DNA of 38,250 nt from Kiritimatiellia bacterium (lineage in GTDB: Bacteria > Verrucomicrobiota > Kiritimatiellia > RFP12 > UBA1067). The position numbers were made by a program, and so were the translations under genes. The stretch lies in contig JAGBTH010000091.1 of NCBI GenBank assembly GCA_017631385.1, forward strand, positions 1-38,250, read 5' to 3'. The notes under the pieces are model-generated. The model was given only the letters and a program-made list of their open reading frames with translations, had not been told where the DNA came from and did no database searches. This document shows, one piece after another, positions 1 to 7,863 of this stretch. The first letter of the stretch is position 1; each line of letters starts with the position of its first letter.

Positions 1-2
1 CC

Positions 3-18
3 CACACACACACACACA
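3..18. repeat. (CA)8 dinucleotide microsatellite
   Basis: Eight CA units sit at the very start of the window. Bases 19-96 behind it hold no gene I can support. On the minus strand a short frame opens with an ATGA overlap on the toxin stop, but it runs straight into this repeat and looks like nothing known. Confidence 0.8.
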
Positions 19-96
19 AATTGCAACGCCGCCACGGTCGCACCAAACGCGCAGCCGGCGATGTCGTTGCAATCATTGTAGAGGTGGCAAGTCGCG

Positions 97-396
97 TCAT
101 GAAAGCGAGTCCAGTCGAGAATTGATTGTGCCAGGATCCATGCGCGTGTCAAGTACAGAAAAAACGACAACCATGTCCTTGTAGATTTTATAGTATGCCG
201 CGAACGGGAATTTGTCGATCAGCATACGACGATAGCCGCGAATCACAGGATGCAGCGCGGGGAAGAATTGAAGTGAATCGATAGCCGCAATGACCATCGT
301 CTGGAAATACGAACCGAGCCCCAAAGACTGCGCGTCATAAATAGCAACGCCTCGCTTTATGTCAAGGCGGGCTTGTTCATGAAGCTTTACAGTCAT
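97..396 (-). CDS. Type II toxin, RelE/ParE superfamily
   Basis: Small basic toxin of 99 residues. Family knowledge: RelE/ParE folds either cleave mRNA on the ribosome or poison gyrase; the sequence does not say which applies here. The visible pattern is an N-terminal helical hairpin (LHEQARLDIKRGVAIYD), a central segment with PALHPVIRGYRRMLIDKFPFAAYYKI, split here as PALHPVIRGYRR and FPFAAYYKIY, and a beta-strand VVVFSVLDTR. This is typical of the ParE-like branch. Its start codon overlaps the antitoxin stop as ATGA (393-396), so the pair is translationally coupled, antitoxin first. It lies in the GC-rich accessory patch. I am confident of the superfamily but not of the target. Confidence 0.85.
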   Translation of the reverse strand: MTVKLHEQARLDIKRGVAIYDAQSLGLGSYFQTMVIAAIDSLQFFPALHPVIRGYRRMLIDKFPFAAYYKIYKDMVVVFSVLDTRMDPGTINSRLDSLS

Positions 397-620
397 ACGG
401 AGACAACCCTCCGAGACTGGAGTTCCGCCTTGACGTCGCCCCAGTCAAGCAGCTTGGCTATCCCGTCGGCAAGACTTTGCTCACGCTCTCGCAACACGTC
501 GAAGTGCCATTGCGGGGCATACTCCTCGTTTGACGCGGCAATGTCGCGCCATAACATATCAATAACCAAAAATTTCTCCTCGGTACTCATGTTTTGCACG
601 GCTTCCATTACTGCTGGCAT
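393..620 (-). CDS. Addiction-module antitoxin (TIGR02574/Unstab_antitox type)
   Basis: A 75-residue acidic protein encoded immediately before the toxin, with a 4-nt overlap. Its pattern is MSTEEKFLVIDMLWRDIAAS followed by a Trp/Arg-rich middle (PQWHFDVLREREQSL) and a C-terminal WGDVKAEL. This matches the short putative addiction-module proteins that pair with ParE/RelE toxins; by family knowledge the C-terminal half wraps the toxin. A strong ribosome site (AGGAAGGAG) lies just upstream of the ATG at 620, and a sigma70-like promoter lies at 653-681. Antitoxins of this type usually help repress their own operon, but I do not see a clear operator palindrome. Confidence 0.85.
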   Translation of the reverse strand: MPAVMEAVQNMSTEEKFLVIDMLWRDIAASNEEYAPQWHFDVLREREQSLADGIAKLLDWGDVKAELQSRRVVSV

Positions 621-652
621 GGTTTTCTCCTTCCTACTCGCTTGCGGCGCAC

Positions 653-681
653 ATTATATCAAATTATCTCCCGCGCCGCAA
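653..681 (-). promoter_or_regulatory. Promoter of the toxin-antitoxin operon
   Basis: On the minus strand there is a -35 TTGCGG (676-681), a 17-bp spacer and a perfect -10 TATAAT (653-658), about 30 bp before the antitoxin ATG. Confidence 0.7.
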
Positions 682-730
682 CGCCGCCCGAACGCTCGCC
701 CCGCACACTCGTTTCCCGCTCGCAGATTAG

Positions 731-2980
731 TCAGAAAAGCGGGACAATAGCAACGCGGAAGCCGACTTGGTCGTAATGCCGTCCATTTGGCGTGTACATG
801 GTATACCCCGCGCTCATAATGCCTTCGTTCGATCCGCCGCCTTTGCGCGGCGGCTTGCGAGCGCACGCTCCAGCGCCATACATCCATTCCCAGACATTTC
901 CAAAAAGATCGCATATGCCAAATGCATTCGGCTTCTTCGTCCCGACGGGATGGACGATGCCGCCGGAATTGTCATCGTACCAAGCGCATTCCGGGGAATT
1001 GCCGCCTCCCGATGTTGCGCGCTTCCATTGCCCCGCCGTTGGCAATGAGAAATAGTACCCTTTCGGAAGATGCTCCTTGAAGCGGATATTTAGCATCTGG
1101 CAGAATGCCGCAGATTGCAACCAGTTTACATTGCCGACTGGACAATCCGAAGAGGTTGTTCTCTTGCAGTCTCCGCCCCCGGTCTGCTTTCGAGCGCGGG
1201 GATTGTCGTTCATCACGCGCTTGTACTGCGCTTCGGTGACTTCGCACCGACCAATCCAGAAATCGTCCAGTTTGATGAAGTCCATTGTTATGCCGCCGCC
1301 CAGATCGATTCGCACGGCATCGTGCCGGTCGATGGTGAGCGTCTGCCAGGCTGGGTTTCCGTTGGCGAAGTCGGCAACGTTCCTCTGGACGCTCGCCGGT
1401 TCGTATTCAAGAAGATAGCCAATAGCACCAGACGAAACTGGCATATCATACCAGCTTCCAAAGAAACCCCTCAAATAGTGCTCCGCGCCACGAGCATTGT
1501 TCGGCTCGCCAAGTTGCCACAGAGAAAAATCGTCAATGGTTTCTCCCGTCACCCATTTCCATGCACCTTCCTTCACCTCGTCTGTCGCGCCGAGCCACAC
1601 CTCCATATACAGTCCCATTGTTTGCTTCTTTATTTCGTCCCACTCCTCCTTGCAGACAACTGACGCAAGATGTCCACCACGCCTCTCGGCGTCCGCCTTT
1701 GCCTCGTGCCAGGTGAATTGCCCTGGCACGACAATATACTTGTGCCTGGCATACTCCTTCGTCTTTGCTGCCGAGCGAAACGGCGTATCATATTCTATAA
1801 TGTAGCCATGAACGTTGCCATGCCCTTCCGAGACGTCGTTCCATCGCGAGTTTTCGGGATGCGTCACTAGATAATGCTCCACGTTGCTACAATTGTCCGG
1901 CTGTCCGTTAAGCCAGTGCGCGTATTCCCATTTTTCGCCCGTGACCCAGCGCCATTCGCCCTCGTGACCTTGGTCGGTCGCTCCAAGCATCATAGTGCCC
2001 CTTGTCTCTGGACCGCACTGCTCCAAAACTTCCATCCATTCCGTCTCGCTCGTAATCGTAGCGAGGTGGCCGCCTCTCTTCTCTGCATCGGCCTTAGCCT
2101 CATTCCACGAGCCGTTGAAATAGACAATTTCGTAGCGGTGTTTGGAGGAAGTGGATGCGGAACGGATGGATGCGACGCCCTCCGGTTGTGCTTCTGCGAT
2201 GCGGCGTTCGGCGAGAGTAATTTCGAGGCCGGAAAGTTCGCTGGCATCTAGCGCGGCCTGATAGTGCGCGGCGGCGTGCCGGCGGATCGCGGCGGCGGCG
2301 GTATTTTCAATCGGTTTGTAGTTCCACCAGAATGCAGCAAGCGAGGCGGAGGACCCCGCCGAGTTGTCGAGTTCGTCCTGCGCCATTTTACCGACAACAC
2401 CTCCCAGGCGAACAAACACCTTGAGCGCCTTTCCCCAGTCGCCGTCCGCCGCCGTCAGTTCGGCGTAGCGGCGAATCAAGTCTTTGTCGGCGGGAGTCTT
2501 CTTGAGCTGGACTCTGAGCGTGCGGAGTTTCTTTGCATTGGCGGCCTTTCTCGCCGTGGCCCCGTGGATCGCGAAGAGCCGCGCAGCGGACTTTGCCGAC
2601 GCGTTCCGCGTCGCGGATGTGGTTATTTTAAGCAGTTCCTCCGGCGGGATGTCGGAGAACTTTTCCATTATCGCCTCTATGGCGTCCGCGGCTTTGTCGT
2701 ATGCCCTGTCCCGCGAATAGTAATAGACGGCGCCGCGCATGCAGACAAATACCGCCGCTTCGCTTTCAGCCGATTCAGTCAGCTCCAGCGCCTTATCGCC
2801 GACCTCCGTCCCCGATATCTTCCTCGCCTTGTATTCATTGACCAGCGGAGCCATAAGTTCGTTCACGAGCGGCCTCACCTCGGCAAGTTCCTTCTCCGTC
2901 GGCATCGCGAGCGCCACCAGCGCATGGAACAGCGCAGTTGCTACCGCAATACCTCTATTCCCTATCTTCATTGCTTTCAT
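731..2980 (-). CDS. Secreted protein: two C-type lectin domains plus SUMF1-like domain
   Basis: Predicted secreted protein of 749 residues. Residues 1-25 form a signal peptide ending near ALA. Residues 26-280 are a helical, TPR-like region. Two C-type lectin-like domains follow (about 281-395 and 413-522), each with the opening WxEAKADAExRGGHLA and WRWVTGE/WKWVTGE cores. A formylglycine-generating-enzyme (SUMF1) domain fills about 555-749, with WIGRCEVTEAQY and GNVWEWMYG. The segment where active FGEs carry their catalytic cysteines and RVxRGGSW reads RKGGGSNEGIMSAGY, with no cysteine, so I infer a binding domain rather than an active enzyme. A ribosome site AAGGA precedes the ATG. I recall this N-terminal design from Kiritimatiellota multi-copy families but cannot check it. 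Base composition is GC-richer than the rest of the window. Confidence 0.85.
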   Translation of the reverse strand: MKAMKIGNRGIAVATALFHALVALAMPTEKELAEVRPLVNELMAPLVNEYKARKISGTEVGDKALELTESAESEAAVFVCMRGAVYYYSRDRAYDKAADAIEAIMEKFSDIPPEELLKITTSATRNASAKSAARLFAIHGATARKAANAKKLRTLRVQLKKTPADKDLIRRYAELTAADGDWGKALKVFVRLGGVVGKMAQDELDNSAGSSASLAAFWWNYKPIENTAAAAIRRHAAAHYQAALDASELSGLEITLAERRIAEAQPEGVASIRSASTSSKHRYEIVYFNGSWNEAKADAEKRGGHLATITSETEWMEVLEQCGPETRGTMMLGATDQGHEGEWRWVTGEKWEYAHWLNGQPDNCSNVEHYLVTHPENSRWNDVSEGHGNVHGYIIEYDTPFRSAAKTKEYARHKYIVVPGQFTWHEAKADAERRGGHLASVVCKEEWDEIKKQTMGLYMEVWLGATDEVKEGAWKWVTGETIDDFSLWQLGEPNNARGAEHYLRGFFGSWYDMPVSSGAIGYLLEYEPASVQRNVADFANGNPAWQTLTIDRHDAVRIDLGGGITMDFIKLDDFWIGRCEVTEAQYKRVMNDNPRARKQTGGGDCKRTTSSDCPVGNVNWLQSAAFCQMLNIRFKEHLPKGYYFSLPTAGQWKRATSGGGNSPECAWYDDNSGGIVHPVGTKKPNAFGICDLFGNVWEWMYGAGACARKPPRKGGGSNEGIMSAGYTMYTPNGRHYDQVGFRVAIVPLF

Positions 2981-3124
2981 AATTGTTGTTCCTTCTATCC
3001 TTGGAGCTGACGTTCACTTCGCAAGAACCGGGTCTGTCCTCGTTCCGTGTCGGCGGCGACGTGGGGTCGCGCCTTCCTACCATTTCGCCGCTTGACGTGC
3101 GACACGAATCGAGGGCATAAGAAA

Positions 3125-3186
3125 GCCTCTCTTCGTGTCTTTGTTGAGGCTGTAGGAATTGCCTTGGTTGAAACACAAAGAGAGGC
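3125..3186. repeat. Long interrupted hairpin
   Basis: GCCTCTCTTCGTGT (3125-3138) pairs with ACACAAAGAGAGGC (3173-3186) with one mismatch. Inside, TTGAGGC pairs imperfectly with GCCTTGG. It lies about 145 bp before the lectin/SUMF1 start. It has no T-run, so it is not an obvious terminator. Confidence 0.6.
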
Positions 3187-3558
3187 AAGCGCGGATGCGC
3201 TTCCTCTGCATAATGTCGTCAACCTTGAAACTTCCTACATTTCAACAAACGACCGCTTTGCAGCGCAAATTGTCTATGCGACGGGCCGTTGCCCGCCTAT
3301 ATTCCGTTTACCGTCTACCGACTCTTTCCTTTTATTTCAGTTCTTAGGTTTTGAAAATCGTATTTGCCTTTTGCGGATAGTATAGCAAATTTCACGTTGT
3401 TGGTGTGACAAAATCATACATAGCAAACAAGCAAAAGTCCAGCGGAAGTAAAGCGCGAAGCATTGACGGCTAACCAATAATTGCTGCAGAACGAAATATT
3501 CCTTGTAAAATAAAAGCGCAGCGGCTTCATCACCAACACGCATCAAACATCTCCCTAT

Positions 3559-3647
3559 GAGCTCGTACCTAAAAAGTGCGCACCATTTGCTCTTGAGGTG
3601 CGCACCTCCAGGATAAAAGGTGCGCACCTTTTGTCTTCGAGCTCGTA
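3559..3647. repeat. 22-bp tandem array with GTGCGCACC core
   Basis: The nonamer GTGCGCACC occurs at 3576-3584, 3598-3606 and 3620-3628, exactly 22 bp apart. The array is bracketed by two direct copies of GAGCTCGTA (3559-3567 and 3639-3647). GTGCGCAC and GAGCTC are both palindromes. Confidence 0.8.
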
Positions 3648-3713
3648 AGGGTATTCAAAAAATGGGTTTAGACTACACAAAGCATTATAAAAGTAGGTGA
3701 AAAAACTCTCCGC

Positions 3714-3871
3714 TGCGGGTGAAAGCATTTGAAATGACGCCATTATCCAACAAAGAGACGTCATTTGAGAGAAAAAAGACGTCTTTTCAACGTGAAGAGA
3801 CGTCTTTTCAAGTACTTTCACCCGCACCATCCACATTCTTTCACCTGCACATGAGAATTCTTTCACCTGCA
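3714..3871. repeat. 21-bp tandem array bracketed by TTTCACCYGCA boxes
   Basis: Four units of 21 bp start at 3735 (degenerate), 3756, 3777 and 3798; the last two share AGACGTCTTTTCAA. The palindrome GACGTC is the core. The array is enclosed by a perfect 12-bp inverted repeat, TGCGGGTGAAAG (3714-3725) and CTTTCACCCGCA (3815-3826). Two further direct copies of ATTCTTTCACCTGCA end at 3849 and 3871. Since 21 is a multiple of three, one plus-strand frame reads as (E/K)TSF(E/Q)R(K/E) heptads, but I see no start site or partner gene. Confidence 0.75.
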
Positions 3872-3931
3872 ACACCAATAACCTTCACCCTATACAGCCA
3901 ACCGCTTTTATCTTTGGGGTTACAATATGTA

Positions 3932-5893
3932 TCACCAACTATAATCTATCGTTTTACCTTCACGGGTGCGAAGCCCCTTAACACTACCGCCTTTCCAATC
4001 GGAGGGAATAGACTTTTCAAGTAGAATCTCACAAACCGCTCCAACCATACCGAGATTACCATCAATCTGGAATGGGGGGTGAGTTGCAAACATATTATCG
4101 AGCGTATTGTATTTTAAAAGTGACTTAAGCATCTCCCCAGCCTTATCACCTTCGCCTAACCGCGCCCAAAGCGCCGCGCGCCAAGGCCATGTCCAGCTTC
4201 GGCGCGAGTCACCTGTAGTCGTACGCCCTTCAAGCGCAACTTTCGCCGCGTTAGCGAGCTTAGGCGTAGCCTTGCGCGAAATCGTAGAGCCTGGATAAAC
4301 GGCATAGAGGTGACTCGTATGACGATGCTCATTGCCCTTCACATCGCGATCCGCCTCCCACTCTTGAAGCTGACCCCACTTACCGATTTTATCTTTTAAA
4401 AGTTTAGATTCGACGCGGGCGACTTCTTTAACGAACGAATCATTAATCCCTAATTCTTTGGCCGCGGCGAGAATCGAACGAAAAAGCTCGCGCATAATCT
4501 GCTGATCATGAGCGACGCCGTCTTCACGCGGCCCATGCTCTGGGCTCCAGCCGTCCTTTACTACGATCGTCCCATCAGAGCGCTCTTTAAGTTGAGTTGA
4601 AAGCATAAATTCCGCCGCGCCCTTCATAATTGGCCAACACACTTCTCTTAAATACTTCTTATCGCGCGTAAAAAGGTAGTGATCATAACATTGCGCCGCC
4701 ATCCATGGAGCGCCAGCGAAATTCCAACGCCAACCTCCGCCACCAAATGCATTAGCGCTCGTACGATACGCATACCCCTTGGAATTAGGGAACGCCATGC
4801 GCGAACCTTCTGCAGCCGTCGGCATAGACATTAATATCCAATCTGAAAATGGTGTAAAAAACTCCGATAGATTAGCTGAATCAGCGCCCCAATAATTCAT
4901 CTGAATATTGATATTCGTATGATAGTCGGCATGCCAAGGCGGATTATTGGAATTATTCCAAATCCCCTGGAGGTTGGCGGGTAAAGTTCCTGGTCTTGAA
5001 GACGAAATAAGTAAATACCGCCCAAAATTAAACATTAGCTCAATAAGCGGAATATCCTCAGAGCCTCCCTTAACCTTCGCTAAACGCTCACGCGTAGGAA
5101 TAGTCTTATCGCCTTCACCAAGATCGAGCGTCATACGGTCGTAATACTTTTTGTAATCGGCAATATGACGCTCAAGAATCGTAGAAATTGACGAAATAAG
5201 TCTATACTCTTCAAGCTTATCCGTTCCTGTCACAGCGCGTAACACAATAAGCGAATCTCGCTGATTAAGCAAGTTAACAATATCGGCGCGAGCAGCATAC
5301 TTTAGACCATTTTTTAGTTTTCCAGAAAAGCTTACGCTCCTACTTTTTGCACTCGTTAAAAAAGTCCCCTCGCCATGAGCGCCTTTAAGCGTAATCTCCT
5401 CACCCGAAAGTGCGCCCTCATCGCGAATAAGAATAAAAATCGCGTCATCTGGCGCACTTGCGAAAATCGTGCGCTTAATCGTATGCTTACCAAGCGTAAA
5501 TCCATCAACATAGAGAGCGCGCGAAATATCTAAAGTACGGCGATAATCTATAGCTTCGCCATCACTAAGACCTGTAAATGAGATTTCAAGTTCTCCAAAA
5601 TTCTGATACGCTCCCATAGTCGAGTAATTAGCTTCAGCGCGGTTGTCGTGAATATCCTTAGTGAGATTTTTATCTCCCGTCCAAAGCGAATCGACATTGA
5701 ACTGAAGCCTGAGATTTTTTACTCCTCCGTCAACCATGCACCCGAGTCGTCCGTTGCCGAGCGGATACCAAGAATTCTCCCAGATTTTTCCAGGCTGATT
5801 ATCCCAAATAATATTCTCCGCTCTTAAAACTAAAGCGCCCAGAAAGACTAATACAATAAACGAGACCTTTCTCATATTTCTCTTAATCACCAT
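3932..5893 (-). CDS. GH95 glycoside hydrolase, probable alpha-L-fucosidase
   Basis: Secreted exo-glycosidase that by family removes terminal L-fucose (some members L-galactose) from glycans. Hallmarks are PLGNGRLGCMVDGG and FNVDSLWTGD near the N-terminus, NLQGIWN, WHADYHTNINIQMNYW (substrate-positioning Asn residues), WSPEHGP (candidate acid Glu), HRHTSHLYAVYPG and FQIDGNLG (candidate catalytic Asp). A signal peptide (VSFIVLVFLGALVLRA) is present. The ATG at 5893 overlaps the GH35 stop, so the genes are coupled. The in-frame ATG at 5875, just before RKVSFIV, is an equally good start. The protein ends right after the KGLRTREGKTIDYSW strand, several tens of residues shorter than usual GH95 enzymes, which carry a fuller C-terminal beta-domain. 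The core (alpha/alpha)6 barrel and catalytic motifs are complete. Confidence 0.92.
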   Translation of the reverse strand: MVIKRNMRKVSFIVLVFLGALVLRAENIIWDNQPGKIWENSWYPLGNGRLGCMVDGGVKNLRLQFNVDSLWTGDKNLTKDIHDNRAEANYSTMGAYQNFGELEISFTGLSDGEAIDYRRTLDISRALYVDGFTLGKHTIKRTIFASAPDDAIFILIRDEGALSGEEITLKGAHGEGTFLTSAKSRSVSFSGKLKNGLKYAARADIVNLLNQRDSLIVLRAVTGTDKLEEYRLISSISTILERHIADYKKYYDRMTLDLGEGDKTIPTRERLAKVKGGSEDIPLIELMFNFGRYLLISSSRPGTLPANLQGIWNNSNNPPWHADYHTNINIQMNYWGADSANLSEFFTPFSDWILMSMPTAAEGSRMAFPNSKGYAYRTSANAFGGGGWRWNFAGAPWMAAQCYDHYLFTRDKKYLREVCWPIMKGAAEFMLSTQLKERSDGTIVVKDGWSPEHGPREDGVAHDQQIMRELFRSILAAAKELGINDSFVKEVARVESKLLKDKIGKWGQLQEWEADRDVKGNEHRHTSHLYAVYPGSTISRKATPKLANAAKVALEGRTTTGDSRRSWTWPWRAALWARLGEGDKAGEMLKSLLKYNTLDNMFATHPPFQIDGNLGMVGAVCEILLEKSIPSDWKGGSVKGLRTREGKTIDYSW

Positions 5894-7749
5894 ATATTAC
5901 CAGCGTTTTTAGTCGATTTATCACTTCCCGAATATAAAGCCTTCTCTAAACCTTTAATCGGTCGCGCCTCAGATAATTCCAATTCAATTATATCGAGAGT
6001 ATTCTCGCCTTTTTTAAGAAACGACGCGGGGCAATAAAGACTCAACTGAGGACCAACATTCCAATATCGCCCGATATTAATACCGTTCACATAAACCGTC
6101 CCTTTAATCCACTTTGACATATCAATAAAGGTATCAGCAGGATTTTCAATCATTACCGTCGCGCGATAATGCCCGCCCGAAAACGCATCGCGCCGCCCCC
6201 TCTTCGCATTAACAACCGACTTTTCATCAATCGGCTTAAGCGACATCGTCCAGTTTAAAAGCATATCATCCCCAAGTTTCACATCCCCAATAATACCTTT
6301 ACGATCATCGCGCATTCCAGCGCCAAAATTAATATGGCCCATCGCTTCGACGACAATTTCAAGAACTGTGCTCTTATCGCGCTTAGGGATAAAAATAGGC
6401 GAAAGTTTTTTGCGGCGATCTATCGTTGCGATTCGCTTACCATCGAGCCAAAGCTGAGCATAATCGGCAACGCGATTAAAGACCAACTCCCCCGCGTCGC
6501 CAGGAGGCAATATAGTGCGATAAATCGCCATTCCTTGATTCTGACCTAACTCTTCGAAAGATTTTAACTTATTGTATTTTTTAGCTTCTCCAATATTCTC
6601 GCGCAAGCTAGCGTAAAATACAGGCGTAACTGATGCGAATGACATCGTAGCGATTGGCTCAGGAATTTCGGGAGCCTTAATCCCTAGCGAATTATAAATA
6701 ACTTCTCGATACTTAAAAAACTCTTTCGTCGCTCGCCCCTGCTCATTAATCGGCGCGGCATAATCATAACTCGTTAAATCTGGTTGATACTTACCTTCTC
6801 CACCATCATTCGCTCCAGCTGTAAAACCGAATGATGTTCCACCGTGAGCTACGAAAATGCAAAACGATTTTTTATCTTTCATATACCAAGAGATAGTCTC
6901 GGTTAAATCGCTCGGCGCCCACGCGCTCTCACCCCAATGCCTCAGCCAACCAGGATAAGTCTCAGACGACATAATCGGAACGCCTGGGTTATACTTGCGG
7001 GCATAATTCCATTCATCCTCATTCATACCTGGATCAAAGCCTACTGCAATCTCCTTATCAGGATAGATTAGATCCTTTAAAAACCTCTCGCCCGCGCCAT
7101 CAGCCATATAAAATGGTCCGAACCCTCGTTTTTTCCAAAACTCCTTAAGCCAGATAAGATATTTAGTATCCTTAAAAGGCCAACTACCATATTCATTTTC
7201 AAGCTGCGTTAAAATAATTGGGCCGCCTCTTTTAGCGAGAAAAGGCTCCGCTATATCCGCTATTGCCGAGAGATACTTTTCAACCTCTCTAAGATAACGG
7301 CTGTCAGATGAGCGAATAACAATACCATCATTCAAAAGTCGCGCAGGCAATCCCCCAAAATCCCATTCTCCACAAATATATGGCCCAGGGCGAAACAAAA
7401 CCCACATCCCCTCCTCATGACAAATCCTTAAAAACGCGGCAACATCACGACTACCAGATTTAAAATCGAACGAACCGTCAGAGCGCTCAAAATCATTCCA
7501 CATAAAATATGACGAAATAGCGTTTAATCCCATCGCCTTACACATTTTAATACGATGACGCCAATATTCTCTAGGGATACGCTGCGGATCTAATTCACCC
7601 GCACGAATCTGAATCGCCTTACCATCAATAATAAACTCTTCGCCGTTTTTGCCGCCAAATGTGACAACTCCCGTGTCTACTTTACCGCCAAAGCTAAATA
7701 GACTAAGAATCAACAAAAAGAAAACCTTAAATATAAATCTTTTATGCAT
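5887..7749 (-). CDS. GH35 beta-galactosidase
   Basis: Secreted beta-galactosidase of 620 residues; the family cleaves terminal beta-linked galactose by a retaining mechanism. Residues 1-22 form a hydrophobic signal peptide. The TIM-barrel is recognised by NAISSYFMWNDFERSDGSFDF, shown here as SYFMWNDFERSDG, then LFRPGPYICGEWDFGGLPA, GGPIILTQLENEYGSW (acid/base Glu) and IMSSETYPGWLRHWGE (candidate nucleophile Glu). FVAHGGTSFGFTAGAND closes the barrel, and C-terminal jelly-roll domains include KGTVYVNGINIGRYWNVGPQ. It stands between the fucO terminator and the GH95 gene, whose start overlaps its stop. Together the two enzymes could strip fucose and galactose from mucin-type or plant glycans (inference). 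No convincing promoter is visible upstream, so some read-through from fucO is possible. Confidence 0.93.
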   Translation of the reverse strand: MHKRFIFKVFFLLILSLFSFGGKVDTGVVTFGGKNGEEFIIDGKAIQIRAGELDPQRIPREYWRHRIKMCKAMGLNAISSYFMWNDFERSDGSFDFKSGSRDVAAFLRICHEEGMWVLFRPGPYICGEWDFGGLPARLLNDGIVIRSSDSRYLREVEKYLSAIADIAEPFLAKRGGPIILTQLENEYGSWPFKDTKYLIWLKEFWKKRGFGPFYMADGAGERFLKDLIYPDKEIAVGFDPGMNEDEWNYARKYNPGVPIMSSETYPGWLRHWGESAWAPSDLTETISWYMKDKKSFCIFVAHGGTSFGFTAGANDGGEGKYQPDLTSYDYAAPINEQGRATKEFFKYREVIYNSLGIKAPEIPEPIATMSFASVTPVFYASLRENIGEAKKYNKLKSFEELGQNQGMAIYRTILPPGDAGELVFNRVADYAQLWLDGKRIATIDRRKKLSPIFIPKRDKSTVLEIVVEAMGHINFGAGMRDDRKGIIGDVKLGDDMLLNWTMSLKPIDEKSVVNAKRGRRDAFSGGHYRATVMIENPADTFIDMSKWIKGTVYVNGINIGRYWNVGPQLSLYCPASFLKKGENTLDIIELELSEARPIKGLEKALYSGSDKSTKNAGNIW

Positions 7750-7794
7750 AATGAAAAAAACTTATCTTAAAAAAAATCGAGAGCTTTTGTGTTT

Positions 7795-7827
7795 AAAAAG
7801 CACCCTCATTCAAGGGTGCTTTCTTTT
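7795..7827 (-). terminator. Intrinsic terminator after fucO
   Basis: A perfect 10-bp stem, AAAGCACCCT (7797-7806) and AGGGTGCTTT (7813-7822), with a 6-nt loop and T-runs on both sides. It lies about 40 bp past the fucO stop and just ahead of the GH35 gene. Confidence 0.85.
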
Positions 7828-7863
7828 ATTTAACTTATCTTTAGGGTTTTAACCATCTTATGA

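Larger units (their letters stand above)
2981..3931. other. Non-coding stretch between lectin/SUMF1 gene and GH95
   Basis: About 950 bp without a gene I can support. It holds a long hairpin (3125-3186), a 22-bp tandem array (3559-3647), a 21-bp tandem array (3735-3818) and scattered CTTTCACC(C/T)GCA boxes (to 3871). GC content visibly drops from left to right across it, so it also marks the edge of the accessory patch. Frames of 75-118 codons occur on both strands but overlap each other and resemble no family. Confidence 0.6.

Noticed and set aside
731..1300. Diversity-generating retroelement target (SUMF1/lectin fold C-terminus)
   Set aside because: There is no reverse transcriptase, no template repeat and no adenine-biased variable repeat in the window.
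2264..3010. 248-codon plus-strand frame opposite the lectin/SUMF1 gene
   Set aside because: It is an Arg-rich antisense shadow of a GC-rich coding region, with no family resemblance.
3719..4024. 101-codon frame with xTSFxxx heptads
   Set aside because: It lacks a ribosome site and promoter, runs into the GH95 gene on the other strand, and only the 21-bp array gives it a pattern.
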